64,000 nt of DNA, from assembly GCF_003590715.1 (NCBI RefSeq), contig NZ_QQVY01000002.1:178460-242459 (forward strand). Direction: 5' to 3'. The translations under genes and the position numbers were made by a program. A model generated the notes under the pieces. The model had not been told where the DNA came from and made no database searches. It saw nothing but the letters and a program-made list of their open reading frames with translations. This stretch comes from Paracoccus sp. JM45. GTDB taxonomy: Bacteria; Pseudomonadota; Alphaproteobacteria; Rhodobacterales; Rhodobacteraceae. Positions 56,589 through 64,000 of this stretch are shown here, piece by piece. Within the stretch, counting starts at the first letter, position 1; each line of letters starts with the position of its first letter.

Positions 56589-57977
56589 ATGGATATCTTC
56601 GACACATTTCGCGCAGGGCTGGGACAGCCCGACGAATTGCATCACGACATCATCGGCAAGGATGCGGTGATCGAGGGGCCATTCGGTCCCAAGCCGCTGA
56701 TCTATGCCGATTACATCGCCTCGGGGCGGGCGTTGCGGGTGGTTGAACAGACCATCATGGACCATGTGTTGCCGTGGTATGCCAACAGCCATACCGAGGC
56801 CAGCCATTGCGGCGGCGTGATGACCCGCATGCGGCGGGCGGCGCGGGCACAGATTCTGGGATGTGTCGGGGGGACGGCGGACCATGCGGTCGTCTTTACC
56901 GGATCGGGCGCGACGGCAGGTCTGAACCGGTTGGTGCATCTGTTGCAGGCAGGGCCGCAGATCACGGTGATTATCGGGCCCTATGAACACCACTCGAATA
57001 TCCTGCCGTGGCGTGAAAGCGGCGCGACGGTGATCGAATTGCCCGAAGGGCCGCAGGGCGGGCCCGACATGGATGCCCTAACCGATGCGCTGGCACGATC
57101 AGGACGCTGTATTGTGGCGATGTCGGCGGCGTCGAATGTGACAGGGGTCGTCAGTGATGTCGCGGCAATCACCACGGTGGTCAAGGCTGCAGGGGCCGCG
57201 ATGGTCTGGGATTACGCCGGTGGCGCGCCCTATCTGCCCATCGATATGGGGTTGGGGATGGATGCTGTTGTCACCTCGCCCCATAAATTCCTTGGGGGGC
57301 CGGGGGCATCGGGGGTGATGATCCTGCGCCGCGATACCGTGCGGTCCGACCGCCCCAGCCTTCCCGGAGGCGGAACGGTGAAATTCGTCAATGACGATGG
57401 TCATGACTATGCCACCGCCGTCGAGGCCCGCGAGGAAGCGGGCACCCCCAATGTCGTCGGGGACATCCGCGCGGCGCTGGTCTTTGTGTTGAAGGACCAT
57501 GTCGGGCAGGCTTGGATCGACGATGCGCATCGCCGCTGGATGCAGAAAGCGGCAGGGCTGCAAAATCTGGCGGGGGTTCTGATGCTGGGCCGTGATGACA
57601 TCACACGCCTGCCGATTCTGGCGTTCCGGCTGCGTGATGGCGCGGGCGGTTTTATCCACCAGCAGCTGGCCACGCGGATGCTGTCGGATCTGTTCGGGGT
57701 GCAGGCGCGGGGCGGATGTGCCTGTGCCGGTCCCTATGTCCATCGTCTGTTGGGAATTGGCCCGCAGGAATCGGCGCAATTGCGGGCGGCAATCCTGTCG
57801 GGGCGGGAAATCGACAAGCCGGGCTTTGTGCGCCTGAATCTGTGCTGGGCCGCCCCCGAAGTGGAGATCGAGGCGATCCTGACAGCCGTCGCCGAACTGG
57901 CCGCCAACGCGCCACATTATCTGGCGCGCTATCAGGCCGATCCGGCAACGGCGATCTTTTCGCCGCTGGCGGCCTAA
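56589..57977 (+). CDS. Class V aminotransferase-fold PLP enzyme, cysteine-desulfurase-like
   Basis: A 462-residue fold-type I PLP enzyme. LIYADYIASGRALRVVE and YANSHTEASHCGG open it, the PLP phosphate loop is FTGSGATAGLNRLV, and the Schiff-base lysine is in VVTSPHKFLGGPGASG near residue 232. A conserved GGCACAGPYVHRLLGIG segment near 375-390 resembles the cysteine loop of cysteine desulfurase-like enzymes. Substrate is unknown. No Fe-S assembly genes are near; the neighbours are the divergent Lrp regulator and an EamA exporter whose stop overlaps by four bases. Confidence 0.8.
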   Translation: MDIFDTFRAGLGQPDELHHDIIGKDAVIEGPFGPKPLIYADYIASGRALRVVEQTIMDHVLPWYANSHTEASHCGGVMTRMRRAARAQILGCVGGTADHAVVFTGSGATAGLNRLVHLLQAGPQITVIIGPYEHHSNILPWRESGATVIELPEGPQGGPDMDALTDALARSGRCIVAMSAASNVTGVVSDVAAITTVVKAAGAAMVWDYAGGAPYLPIDMGLGMDAVVTSPHKFLGGPGASGVMILRRDTVRSDRPSLPGGGTVKFVNDDGHDYATAVEAREEAGTPNVVGDIRAALVFVLKDHVGQAWIDDAHRRWMQKAAGLQNLAGVLMLGRDDITRLPILAFRLRDGAGGFIHQQLATRMLSDLFGVQARGGCACAGPYVHRLLGIGPQESAQLRAAILSGREIDKPGFVRLNLCWAAPEVEIEAILTAVAELAANAPHYLARYQADPATAIFSPLAA

Positions 57978-58864
57978 CCGGGGGGTGCCCGCTTGACGGC
58001 GGGCGCCTTAGACAGCTGCACGGCCAGAATGCCGACCATGATGATCGCGACCCCGATCACATCACCCGCCCCAAGGTTTTCCCCCAGCAAAAGTGCAGCA
58101 AGTGCCACCCCGAAAAACGGTGTCAGGAAATGGAAGGTTGCCGCGCGAACCGCGCCAATTCGGCCAACCAGCAGGAACCAGACCCATGTCGCGCCGATCC
58201 CCGGAACGATCACGGTATAAAGGAATGCCGTGACCAGACGCGGCGTCAGCGTGACCTGCCATGTTTCGAAAAATGGCGCGATCATGCCAAGCGTCACGGC
58301 ACCAACCAGCATCTGCAGGCCAACAATCATCATGACATTGCCGCCGGAACTGGCACCGCGCACGGTCAGCGTGGCCACCGCCAGCGCAAAGGCCGCCACA
58401 AAGCACATGGCGATTCCCGCCGGATCGCTGCCGCCTTGCAACCTTGCGCCCATAATGATGGCAACGCCGATCACGCCCAAGGCAAGCCCGCCATACCCCA
58501 GACGGCGCAGACGTTCGCCCATCAGGCTCCAACCCAGAAATGCAACCAGAAGCGGCATTGTGGCGGCGATGATCGAGGCGAGGCTGGCCTCGATCGACTG
58601 CATCGCGATCCAGTTCAGGCCCAGATACAAGGCGTTCTGGCACAGCCCCAGAATGATCACCGCCCGCCATTGCGGACGCGTCAGCCCGCGCCATGACTGG
58701 CCCAAGGCCCATGCAATCAGGATACCGATCACCCCTGACAGGGCAAAGCGCAGCGACAGGGCCATCAGGGGCGGAGCCTCCGTTACGATCATACGGGTGG
58801 TGGTAAAGGCAGACGCCCACATCACCACAAAGGCCAGCCCCATCGCCAACGCCTTGAAATCCAT
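57974..58864 (-). CDS. EamA/DMT-family transporter
   Basis: A 296-residue membrane protein with ten predicted helices and two EamA repeats (for example LAFVVMWASAFTTTRMIV and LGLCQNALYLGLNWIAM in the first; GGNVMMIVGLQMLVGAVTLGM in the second). The family includes amino acid and metabolite exporters. ATG 58864 (MDFKALAMG) follows CAGGGGACAG; a longer in-frame reading adds a leader not seen in the family. It converges on the class V PLP enzyme gene; whether they share a substrate is unproven. Confidence 0.88.
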   Translation of the reverse strand: MDFKALAMGLAFVVMWASAFTTTRMIVTEAPPLMALSLRFALSGVIGILIAWALGQSWRGLTRPQWRAVIILGLCQNALYLGLNWIAMQSIEASLASIIAATMPLLVAFLGWSLMGERLRRLGYGGLALGVIGVAIIMGARLQGGSDPAGIAMCFVAAFALAVATLTVRGASSGGNVMMIVGLQMLVGAVTLGMIAPFFETWQVTLTPRLVTAFLYTVIVPGIGATWVWFLLVGRIGAVRAATFHFLTPFFGVALAALLLGENLGAGDVIGVAIIMVGILAVQLSKAPAVKRAPPG

Positions 58865-58924
58865 GCCTGTCCCCTGCTTCATGTTCTGCAAAACGGCTAA
58901 CAGACGCATAGGACATCGGGAAGG

Positions 58925-58967
58925 CAGAAAGGAAAAGGGCCGCATCCCGAACGGAATGCGACCCTTG
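58925..58967 (-). terminator. Terminator after the HU gene
   Basis: On the minus strand AAGGGTCGCATTCC pairs with GGGATGCGGCCCTT (few mismatches) around a short loop and is followed by TTTTCCTTTCT. It lies 24 bases after the HU stop. Confidence 0.75.
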
Positions 58968-58990
58968 TCAGTCAGGCAAAGCCGGAAAAA

Positions 58991-59290
58991 TCAGCTGTTG
59001 ACGCTGTCTTTCAGTGCTTTGGCGATGGTCACCTTGACTTGCTTGTCAGCAGGCTTGGTCATCATTTCCTGGGTCTGCGGGTTGCGGACCTGACGCTCGG
59101 GGCGTGCGCGGCAGGCGATTTTGCCGATACCGGGCAAAGTCACAGCGCCGCCACCGGCGACTTCGCGCGTGACGATTGCAACGATCGCATCCAGAGCGGC
59201 CGATGCGGATTTCTTATCCGAACCCATTTCTTCGGCAAGAGTCGCCACCAGTTGGGTTTTGGTCATTGGTTTTGCAGCAGCCGTCGTCAT
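58991..59290 (-). CDS. HU-family DNA-binding protein
   Basis: A 99-residue histone-like protein. MTKTQLVATLAEEMGSDKKSA is the dimerising helix region, and VTLPGIGKIACRARPERQVRNPQTQEM is the beta-arm with the conserved NPQT tip. A short Ala/Lys-rich leader (MTTAAAKP) precedes the usual start. It bends DNA and compacts the nucleoid. GGAGACAG lies before the ATG. It stands alone between the EamA gene and AMP nucleosidase, with its own terminator. Confidence 0.94.
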   Translation of the reverse strand: MTTAAAKPMTKTQLVATLAEEMGSDKKSASAALDAIVAIVTREVAGGGAVTLPGIGKIACRARPERQVRNPQTQEMMTKPADKQVKVTIAKALKDSVNS

Positions 59291-59436
59291 GGTCTGTCTC
59301 CTTTTGCCCTATTTTAGCGGGCCCACAAATTGCGCCTTTTGCGGCATATCGCCTGCTACACACGGTTTTTACGGGCAGTTCAAGCCTTTTTCGATCAACG
59401 CGCGGAAAGCCGCGTCGGTCAGTTTTTGCGAAGCGG

Positions 59437-60921
59437 TCACAGAAATGCCGTCTCGCTGAAGGAACGCAGTTTGCGCGAATGGATCTTTTCCAGCGGCATC
59501 TCGCGCAGTTTTTCCATTGCGCGGATGCCGATCAGCAGGTGGTTGGCGACCTGCGTGCGGTAAAAATCGGTGGCCATCCCCGGCAGCTTCAGTTCACCGT
59601 GCAGCGGCTTGTCACTGACGCACAGCAAGGTGCCATAGGGGACGCGGAACCTGAAACCATTGGCCGCAATCGTTGCGCTTTCCATATCCAGTGCGACAGC
59701 GCGCGACAGCGACAGCCGGTGGACGGGGCCGGAATGGTCGCGCAATTCCCAGTTGCGGTTGTCGATGGTGGCAACAGTACCGGTGCGCATGATGCGCTTC
59801 AGCTCGTACCCCTCCAGCTGGGTGACTTCGGCGACGGCTTCCTGCAGGGCGACCTGCACCTCGGCCAATGCGGGAATGGGGACCCAGACGGGCAGGTCAT
59901 CATCCAGCACATGATCTTCGCGCAGATAGGCATGGGCCAGAACGAAATCGCCCAAGGACTGGCTGTTGCGCAGGCCCGCGCAATGGCCAACCATCAGCCA
60001 CGCATGGGGCCGCAGCACCGCGATATGGTCCGTCGCGGTCTTGGCATTGGACGGGCCGACGCCGATATTGACCAGCGTGATCCCCTGCCCGTCGGCGCGT
60101 TTCAGGTGATAGGTCGGCATTTGCGGCATCTTGGTCAGGGGCGTGATCTGCCCGTCAGCCGTGGTGATTTCCTGATTCCCCGGCGCGACGAAACCGGTAT
60201 AGCCTGCGTCGGGATCGGACAGAACGCGGCGGGCATAAGCCTCGAATTCATCAACATAGAACTGATAGTTGGTAAACAGGATAAAGTTCTGGAAATGCTC
60301 GGGTGATGTGGCCGTGTAATGGGACAGGCGGGCCAACGAATAATCGATGCGCTGCGCCGTAAAGGCCGACAGATATTGCGTGCCATCGGGCTGGGGCACG
60401 GCCACGCCATTGACGATATCATCGTTCATCGTATTCAGGTCCGGCACGTCGAATACGTCCCGCAACGAAAACGACAGCACCCCTTCCTGCGGCACAGCCA
60501 GATCACTGTTCGAGGCGACGGCAAAATGCACCGGCATCGGCGTATCGGACAGGCCGATCCGGACCGGCACACCGTGGTTGCGGATCAGCAGACCCACCTG
60601 TTCGATCAGGTAGTTCTGGAACAGATCGGGGCGGGTGATGGTGGCCGCATAGCTGCCCGGTTCGACAACATGCCCGAAGGACAGTCGCGAATCGGTTTTG
60701 GTATGGGTCGGCACCGTCAGGCGGATTTCAGGATAAAAAGCACGATAGCGGGCCGTCGGTTCGGCACCTTCCAGAACGCGGGTGAAATTTTCCAGCAAGA
60801 ACCCCGTTGCCTGATCGTAAAGCGACCGCAAATACTGGATTGCTTGCGCGGCATCGGTGAATTCGCGGCGTTCGGGGGTCCGGGGGCTTTCAACCGGCAG
60901 GAATCGGGAATCCGTTGTCAT
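59437..60921 (-). CDS. amn: AMP nucleosidase
   Basis: A 494-residue enzyme that splits AMP into adenine and ribose-5-phosphate. The N-terminal half has YPEIRLTVPTHTKTDSRLSFG and HVVEPGSYAATITRPDLF; the C-terminal half is the nucleoside phosphorylase-like domain with LVNIGVGPSNAKTATDHIAVL, MVGHCAGLRNSQSLGDFVLA and ALDMESATIAANGFRFRVPYGTLLCVSDKPLHGE. ATG 60921 was chosen; an in-frame start 18 codons earlier lacks similarity. It is divergent from the YeeZ-like gene across 94 bases. Confidence 0.95.
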   Translation of the reverse strand: MTTDSRFLPVESPRTPERREFTDAAQAIQYLRSLYDQATGFLLENFTRVLEGAEPTARYRAFYPEIRLTVPTHTKTDSRLSFGHVVEPGSYAATITRPDLFQNYLIEQVGLLIRNHGVPVRIGLSDTPMPVHFAVASNSDLAVPQEGVLSFSLRDVFDVPDLNTMNDDIVNGVAVPQPDGTQYLSAFTAQRIDYSLARLSHYTATSPEHFQNFILFTNYQFYVDEFEAYARRVLSDPDAGYTGFVAPGNQEITTADGQITPLTKMPQMPTYHLKRADGQGITLVNIGVGPSNAKTATDHIAVLRPHAWLMVGHCAGLRNSQSLGDFVLAHAYLREDHVLDDDLPVWVPIPALAEVQVALQEAVAEVTQLEGYELKRIMRTGTVATIDNRNWELRDHSGPVHRLSLSRAVALDMESATIAANGFRFRVPYGTLLCVSDKPLHGELKLPGMATDFYRTQVANHLLIGIRAMEKLREMPLEKIHSRKLRSFSETAFL

Positions 60922-61015
60922 ATGTTCATGTCCTTCTTTGGAACAAACCCTGCCAGCACCGCCTGCGGCAGGCAAGCGTCTGGCGCTGCCTGAAACGCGC
61001 GGTTACGGTAGCGTC

Positions 61016-61867
61016 ATGGAAATGCTTGTTTTCGGTCATGGCTATTCGGCCAGCTATCTGACGCCCCTGCTGATCGCACGGGGCTGGAATGTCACAGGCA
61101 CGACGCGGGGTGATACCGCCCGCGTTGCGGCATCGGGCGCGCAGCCTTTGCTGTGGCCGGGCCCACGCCAGCCTTTGCTGGATGCCATTGCGCGGGCTGA
61201 TGCGATTCTGGTGTCGGCGGCCCCTGCTGATCAGGGCGATCCGGTGCTGGCCGATTTTCGCGACGCGCTGGCGGCATCCCGTCCGCACTGGATCGGCTAT
61301 CTGTCGACGACGGGTGTGTACGGCGACCGCAATGGCGGCTGGGTGGACGAAGACAGCGTGCTGGACGGATCGGGACCCCGTGGTCAGGCCCGCATCAGGG
61401 CCGAGGCTGACTGGCAGGCCCTTGCCCGTGCCCATAATCTGCCACTGACCATCTTCCGGCTGGCGGGCATCTATGGTCCGGGCCGCGGGCCGTTCAAAAA
61501 GGTGCTGGATGGCACGGCGCGCCGGATCATCAAGGAAGGTCAAGTCTTTTCCCGCATCCATGTGGAAGATATCGCGCAGATCCTGCTGGCCTCGATCCAG
61601 CAACCGCATGGCAGCGGTATCTACAATATGTGCGATGACGACCCTGCCCCGCCGCAGGATGTGATTGCCCATGCCGCCGGATTGCTGGGCATGCCTGTGC
61701 CCCCTGCCGTGCCCTTGGAACAGGCGCAGATGTCGCCGATGGCGCGGTCATTTTACGCCGACAGCAAACGCGTGCGGAACGACCGCATCAAATCCGAGTT
61801 GGGCGTCGAACTGCTTTACCCAGATTACCGCAGCGGGCTTGCCGCCCTGTTGCACACCGAAACCTGA
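61016..61867 (+). CDS. NAD(P)-dependent epimerase-family protein (YeeZ-like extended SDR)
   Basis: A 283-residue extended short-chain dehydrogenase. MEMLVFGHGYSASYLTPLL is the nucleotide-binding loop (GHGYSA in place of GGTGF), IGYLSTTGVYGDRNGGWVDE carries the active-site Tyr region, and FRLAGIYGPGRGPF follows. The YeeZ-like group has no settled substrate. ATG 61016 follows a weak ribosome-binding site (TACGGTAGCG). It is 49 bases upstream of the UbiH-like gene and may share its transcript. Confidence 0.8.
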   Translation: MEMLVFGHGYSASYLTPLLIARGWNVTGTTRGDTARVAASGAQPLLWPGPRQPLLDAIARADAILVSAAPADQGDPVLADFRDALAASRPHWIGYLSTTGVYGDRNGGWVDEDSVLDGSGPRGQARIRAEADWQALARAHNLPLTIFRLAGIYGPGRGPFKKVLDGTARRIIKEGQVFSRIHVEDIAQILLASIQQPHGSGIYNMCDDDPAPPQDVIAHAAGLLGMPVPPAVPLEQAQMSPMARSFYADSKRVRNDRIKSELGVELLYPDYRSGLAALLHTET

Positions 61868-61916
61868 GGCTGTGCGCCGCATTGCAACCGCCCCCGCCCC
61901 ATGCATGGATCGCGAC

Positions 61917-63140
61917 ATGACACAGAACCATGATGTTATCATTGCCGGAGGCGGGCTGAACGGCCCCGCATTGGCCTTGGCGCTGGCGCAATCAGGCCTG
62001 TCGGTGGCGGTCATCGACCCCCGACCTGCCGATGCCCGCGCCAGCGATACCTTTGACGGGCGGGCCTATGCGCTGGCCGTTTCCTCGCAACGTTTGCTGA
62101 AAGCGCTTGGACTGTGGGACGGGCTGGCCGCCGACAGCCAGCCGATCCGGCAGGTCAAGGCATCGCAGGGCCGCGCAGGCGAAGGTGCTGCGCCGTTTTT
62201 CCTGCATTTCGACAGCGCCGAGACCGAGGAAGGCCCCGTCGGTCACATGCTGGAGGATCGCTTTCTGTACAAAGCCCTGCTGAACGCAATGCAGGGCAGC
62301 GTCACCCATCTGTCCGGTGTGGCGGTCAGCGGCCATCAGGTCGATGCAGCAGGTGTGACGGTGACCCTGTCCGATGGCCGCAAAATGCAGGGGCGGATGC
62401 TGGTCGGTGCCGACGGGCGCGGGTCGGGTGTGGCGAAACGGGCGGGTATTGCGCGGCGCGGCTGGGATTATGGCCAGACGGCGCTGGTGGCCGCCATTGA
62501 ACATGATCTGCCCCATAACGGCATCGCGCAGCAGTACTTCATGTCCTCCGGCCCGTTGGCAATCCTGCCGCTGACCGGCAATCGCAGCAGCGTCGTCTGG
62601 TCCGAAACCCGTGCCAATGCCGAAGCGATCCTGACGCTGGAGGATGATGATTTCCTGTCGGTCCTGCGCCCGCGCTTTGGCGATTTTCTGGGCAATATCA
62701 GACTGGCAGGGGCGCGCTTTTCCTATCCACTCAGCCTGTCGTTGGCTGACAGCTATGCCGCGCCGCGTGTGGCATTGGTGGGTGATGCGGCACATGGTGT
62801 GCATCCGATTGCCGGTCAGGGGCTGAACCTCGGTCTGCGCGATGTCGCAGCCTTGGCGCAGGTTTTGGTCGAGGCGACGCGCCGCGGCGAGGATATCGGG
62901 TCCGAGCTGGTTTTGCAGCGCTATCAGGCGTGGCGGCGTTTTGATGCGACCTCACTGGCGCTTGGCATGGACAGCGTGAACCGGCTGTTTGCGACGGATA
63001 ATCCGGTTATCTCGGCCATAAGGCGCTTGGGGATGGGCGCTGTCACAGCGATGCCCGCCCTGCGGCGCGGATTTATGCGGCAGGCTGCAGGTCTGTCGGT
63101 CGATCCGATGCCGCGTCTTCTGACGGGGCGACCGCTTTAG
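61917..63140 (+). CDS. UbiH/UbiF/COQ6-family FAD-dependent hydroxylase
   Basis: A 407-residue flavoprotein monooxygenase. DVIIAGGGLNGPALALALAQ is the FAD dinucleotide fold; RAYALAVSSQRLLKALGLW follows, ADGRGSGVAKRAGI is the DG motif, and ALVGDAAHGVHPIAGQGLNLGLRD is the second FAD motif. It probably hydroxylates a ubiquinone ring position; which one cannot be told from sequence alone. ubiB and ubiE are 20 kb away. ATG 61917 (MTQNHDV) is chosen; an ATG four codons earlier is equally possible. Confidence 0.92.
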   Translation: MTQNHDVIIAGGGLNGPALALALAQSGLSVAVIDPRPADARASDTFDGRAYALAVSSQRLLKALGLWDGLAADSQPIRQVKASQGRAGEGAAPFFLHFDSAETEEGPVGHMLEDRFLYKALLNAMQGSVTHLSGVAVSGHQVDAAGVTVTLSDGRKMQGRMLVGADGRGSGVAKRAGIARRGWDYGQTALVAAIEHDLPHNGIAQQYFMSSGPLAILPLTGNRSSVVWSETRANAEAILTLEDDDFLSVLRPRFGDFLGNIRLAGARFSYPLSLSLADSYAAPRVALVGDAAHGVHPIAGQGLNLGLRDVAALAQVLVEATRRGEDIGSELVLQRYQAWRRFDATSLALGMDSVNRLFATDNPVISAIRRLGMGAVTAMPALRRGFMRQAAGLSVDPMPRLLTGRPL

Positions 63141-63197
63141 AACTTTCCCCGCAGCGGCTTTATCTGCATAGGCTGCCATCAATGCGAAGGGGGCAGC

Positions 63198-64000
63198 ATG
63201 ACACAGCATCTGGGCCGGTTTCTGGACGATCTGGACCGTGACATCCGCGCTTCGGCGGATTGGGGCAAGGTTGCCGACTATATTCCGGAACTGGGTGGCA
63301 TCGATCCGGCGCAATTTGGCATCGCCGTCGCTTTGGCGGATGGCCAGCTGTTGACCGCAGGTCAGGCAGGCCAGCCGTTTTCCATCCAGTCGGTCAGCAA
63401 GGTCTTTGCGCTCGCCTGCGTTCTGGGGCGGATCGGGGAACAACTGTGGCTGCGGGTTGGTCGCGAACCCTCTGGCGACCGGTTCGATTCCATCTTGCTG
63501 CTGGAACAGGAAAAGGGCCGTCCGCGCAATCCGTTTATCAACGCCGGTGCGCTGGTGGTGACCGATGAATTGCTGACAGGCCGCAGCCCGAAACAGGCCC
63601 TGTCCGAGGTGATCGGCTTTCTGCGCACCGCCGCAGGGGATGATGACATCCACATCGACAAAGCCGTCGCCGAATCCGAGGCGGCACATGGGCATCGCAA
63701 CGCAGCCCTTGCCCATTACCTGCGCAGCTTCGGCAATTTGCGTAATCCGCCGGATCATGTCACCGGCACCTATTTCCACCAATGCGCGATCGAGATGTCA
63801 TGCATCCAGCTGGCCCGCGCCGGTCGCGTCATTGCCGGACTGGATTGTGCGCCAAATCTGCTGTCGCGTGTGAAACAACGGCGGATCAACGCACTGATGA
63901 TGACTTGCGGCCAATATGACGGGTCAGGTAATTTTGCCTTTCGGGTTGGGCTGCCTGCCAAATCTGGGGTCGGTGGCGGGCTGCTGGTCATTGCACCGGG
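63198..64000 (+). CDS. glsA: Glutaminase (partial, runs off the window end)
   Basis: The first 267 residues of a serine-dependent beta-lactamase-like glutaminase that hydrolyses glutamine to glutamate and ammonia. The active-site SxxK is Ser65-Lys68 in FSIQSVSKVFAL, with PRNPFINAGALVV and the C-terminal catalytic region MMTCGQYDGSGNFAFRVGLPAKSGVGGG visible. The usual length is about 305-310 residues, so roughly 40 are missing. ATG 63198 follows AAGGGGGCAGC. It lies 57 bases after the UbiH-like gene. Confidence 0.94.
   Translation, partial: MTQHLGRFLDDLDRDIRASADWGKVADYIPELGGIDPAQFGIAVALADGQLLTAGQAGQPFSIQSVSKVFALACVLGRIGEQLWLRVGREPSGDRFDSILLLEQEKGRPRNPFINAGALVVTDELLTGRSPKQALSEVIGFLRTAAGDDDIHIDKAVAESEAAHGHRNAALAHYLRSFGNLRNPPDHVTGTYFHQCAIEMSCIQLARAGRVIAGLDCAPNLLSRVKQRRINALMMTCGQYDGSGNFAFRVGLPAKSGVGGGLLVIAP

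Overview
The window reads as chromosomal DNA of an alphaproteobacterium, most likely Rhodobacterales (Rhodobacteraceae/Paracoccaceae). Evidence is the gene order rpsT-dnaA-dnaN-recF-gyrB, the alphaproteobacterial flagellin regulators FlaF and FlbT, the aerobic cobalamin pathway, the aglEFGAK alpha-glucoside operon and high G+C. A pqqABCDE operon fits an organism with PQQ-dependent periplasmic dehydrogenases (for example Ketogulonicigenium or Paracoccus relatives), but genus is inference. I see no insertion sequence, phage, CRISPR array, tRNA or rRNA gene; the coding style is uniform and gene density high.

Layout. 1-4416: end of a cobalamin cluster (cobL 3' end, cobE, cobM, cobB), then a cobalamin riboswitch ahead of a CbiM-like cobalt permease and cobF. 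4413-5606: a CAP-domain RTX protein. 5823-9161: carB. 9343-14848: flagellar genes in two divergent blocks (flagellin, flaF, flbT, DUF1217, a CheL-like rod-binding protein; fliK, flgD). 14915-17588: rpe, an SDR without the usual catalytic Tyr/Lys, and an orphan ABC ATPase. 17585-19276: a sulfotransferase fused to a GT90/CAP10-like glycosyltransferase. 19398-24020: tandem glycine riboswitch and gcvT-gcvH-gcvP. 24075-25673: a second RTX protein. Then argC and topoisomerase IB. 27995-34314: agl operon on the minus strand. 34927-38147: pqqABCDE, whose 30-residue PqqA is too short for most ORF callers. 38149-40435: ubiB and ubiE. 40537-42652: mutM, an enoyl-CoA hydratase and rpsT. 43217-49443: dnaA, dnaN, recF, gyrB. 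49618-50361: outer-membrane beta-barrel protein. 50416-55989: ligase-associated DNA repair operon (exonuclease, ATP-dependent ligase, Lhr-type helicase, PdeM phosphoesterase). 56020-58864: Lrp regulator divergent from a class V PLP enzyme that converges on an EamA exporter. 58991-64000: HU, AMP nucleosidase, a YeeZ-like epimerase, a UbiH-family hydroxylase and a truncated glutaminase.

How the genes work together. Most of the window is core metabolism: B12 synthesis with cobalt import under B12 control, glycine catabolism switched by glycine, ubiquinone synthesis, PQQ synthesis and replication initiation. Operons are tightly packed, with many ATGA or GTGA stop/start overlaps, several TTG/GTG starts fixed by ribosome-binding sites or active-site residues, and three convergent pairs whose stop codons overlap by four bases.

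I found no clear-cut new multi-gene system. The least ordinary items are the sulfotransferase-GT90 fusion, the Lrp / cysteine-desulfurase-like enzyme / EamA module, the two RTX proteins with unusual N-termini, the agl-pqq divergent control region, and the rpsT-dnaA spacer with its inverted repeat and six GANTC sites.
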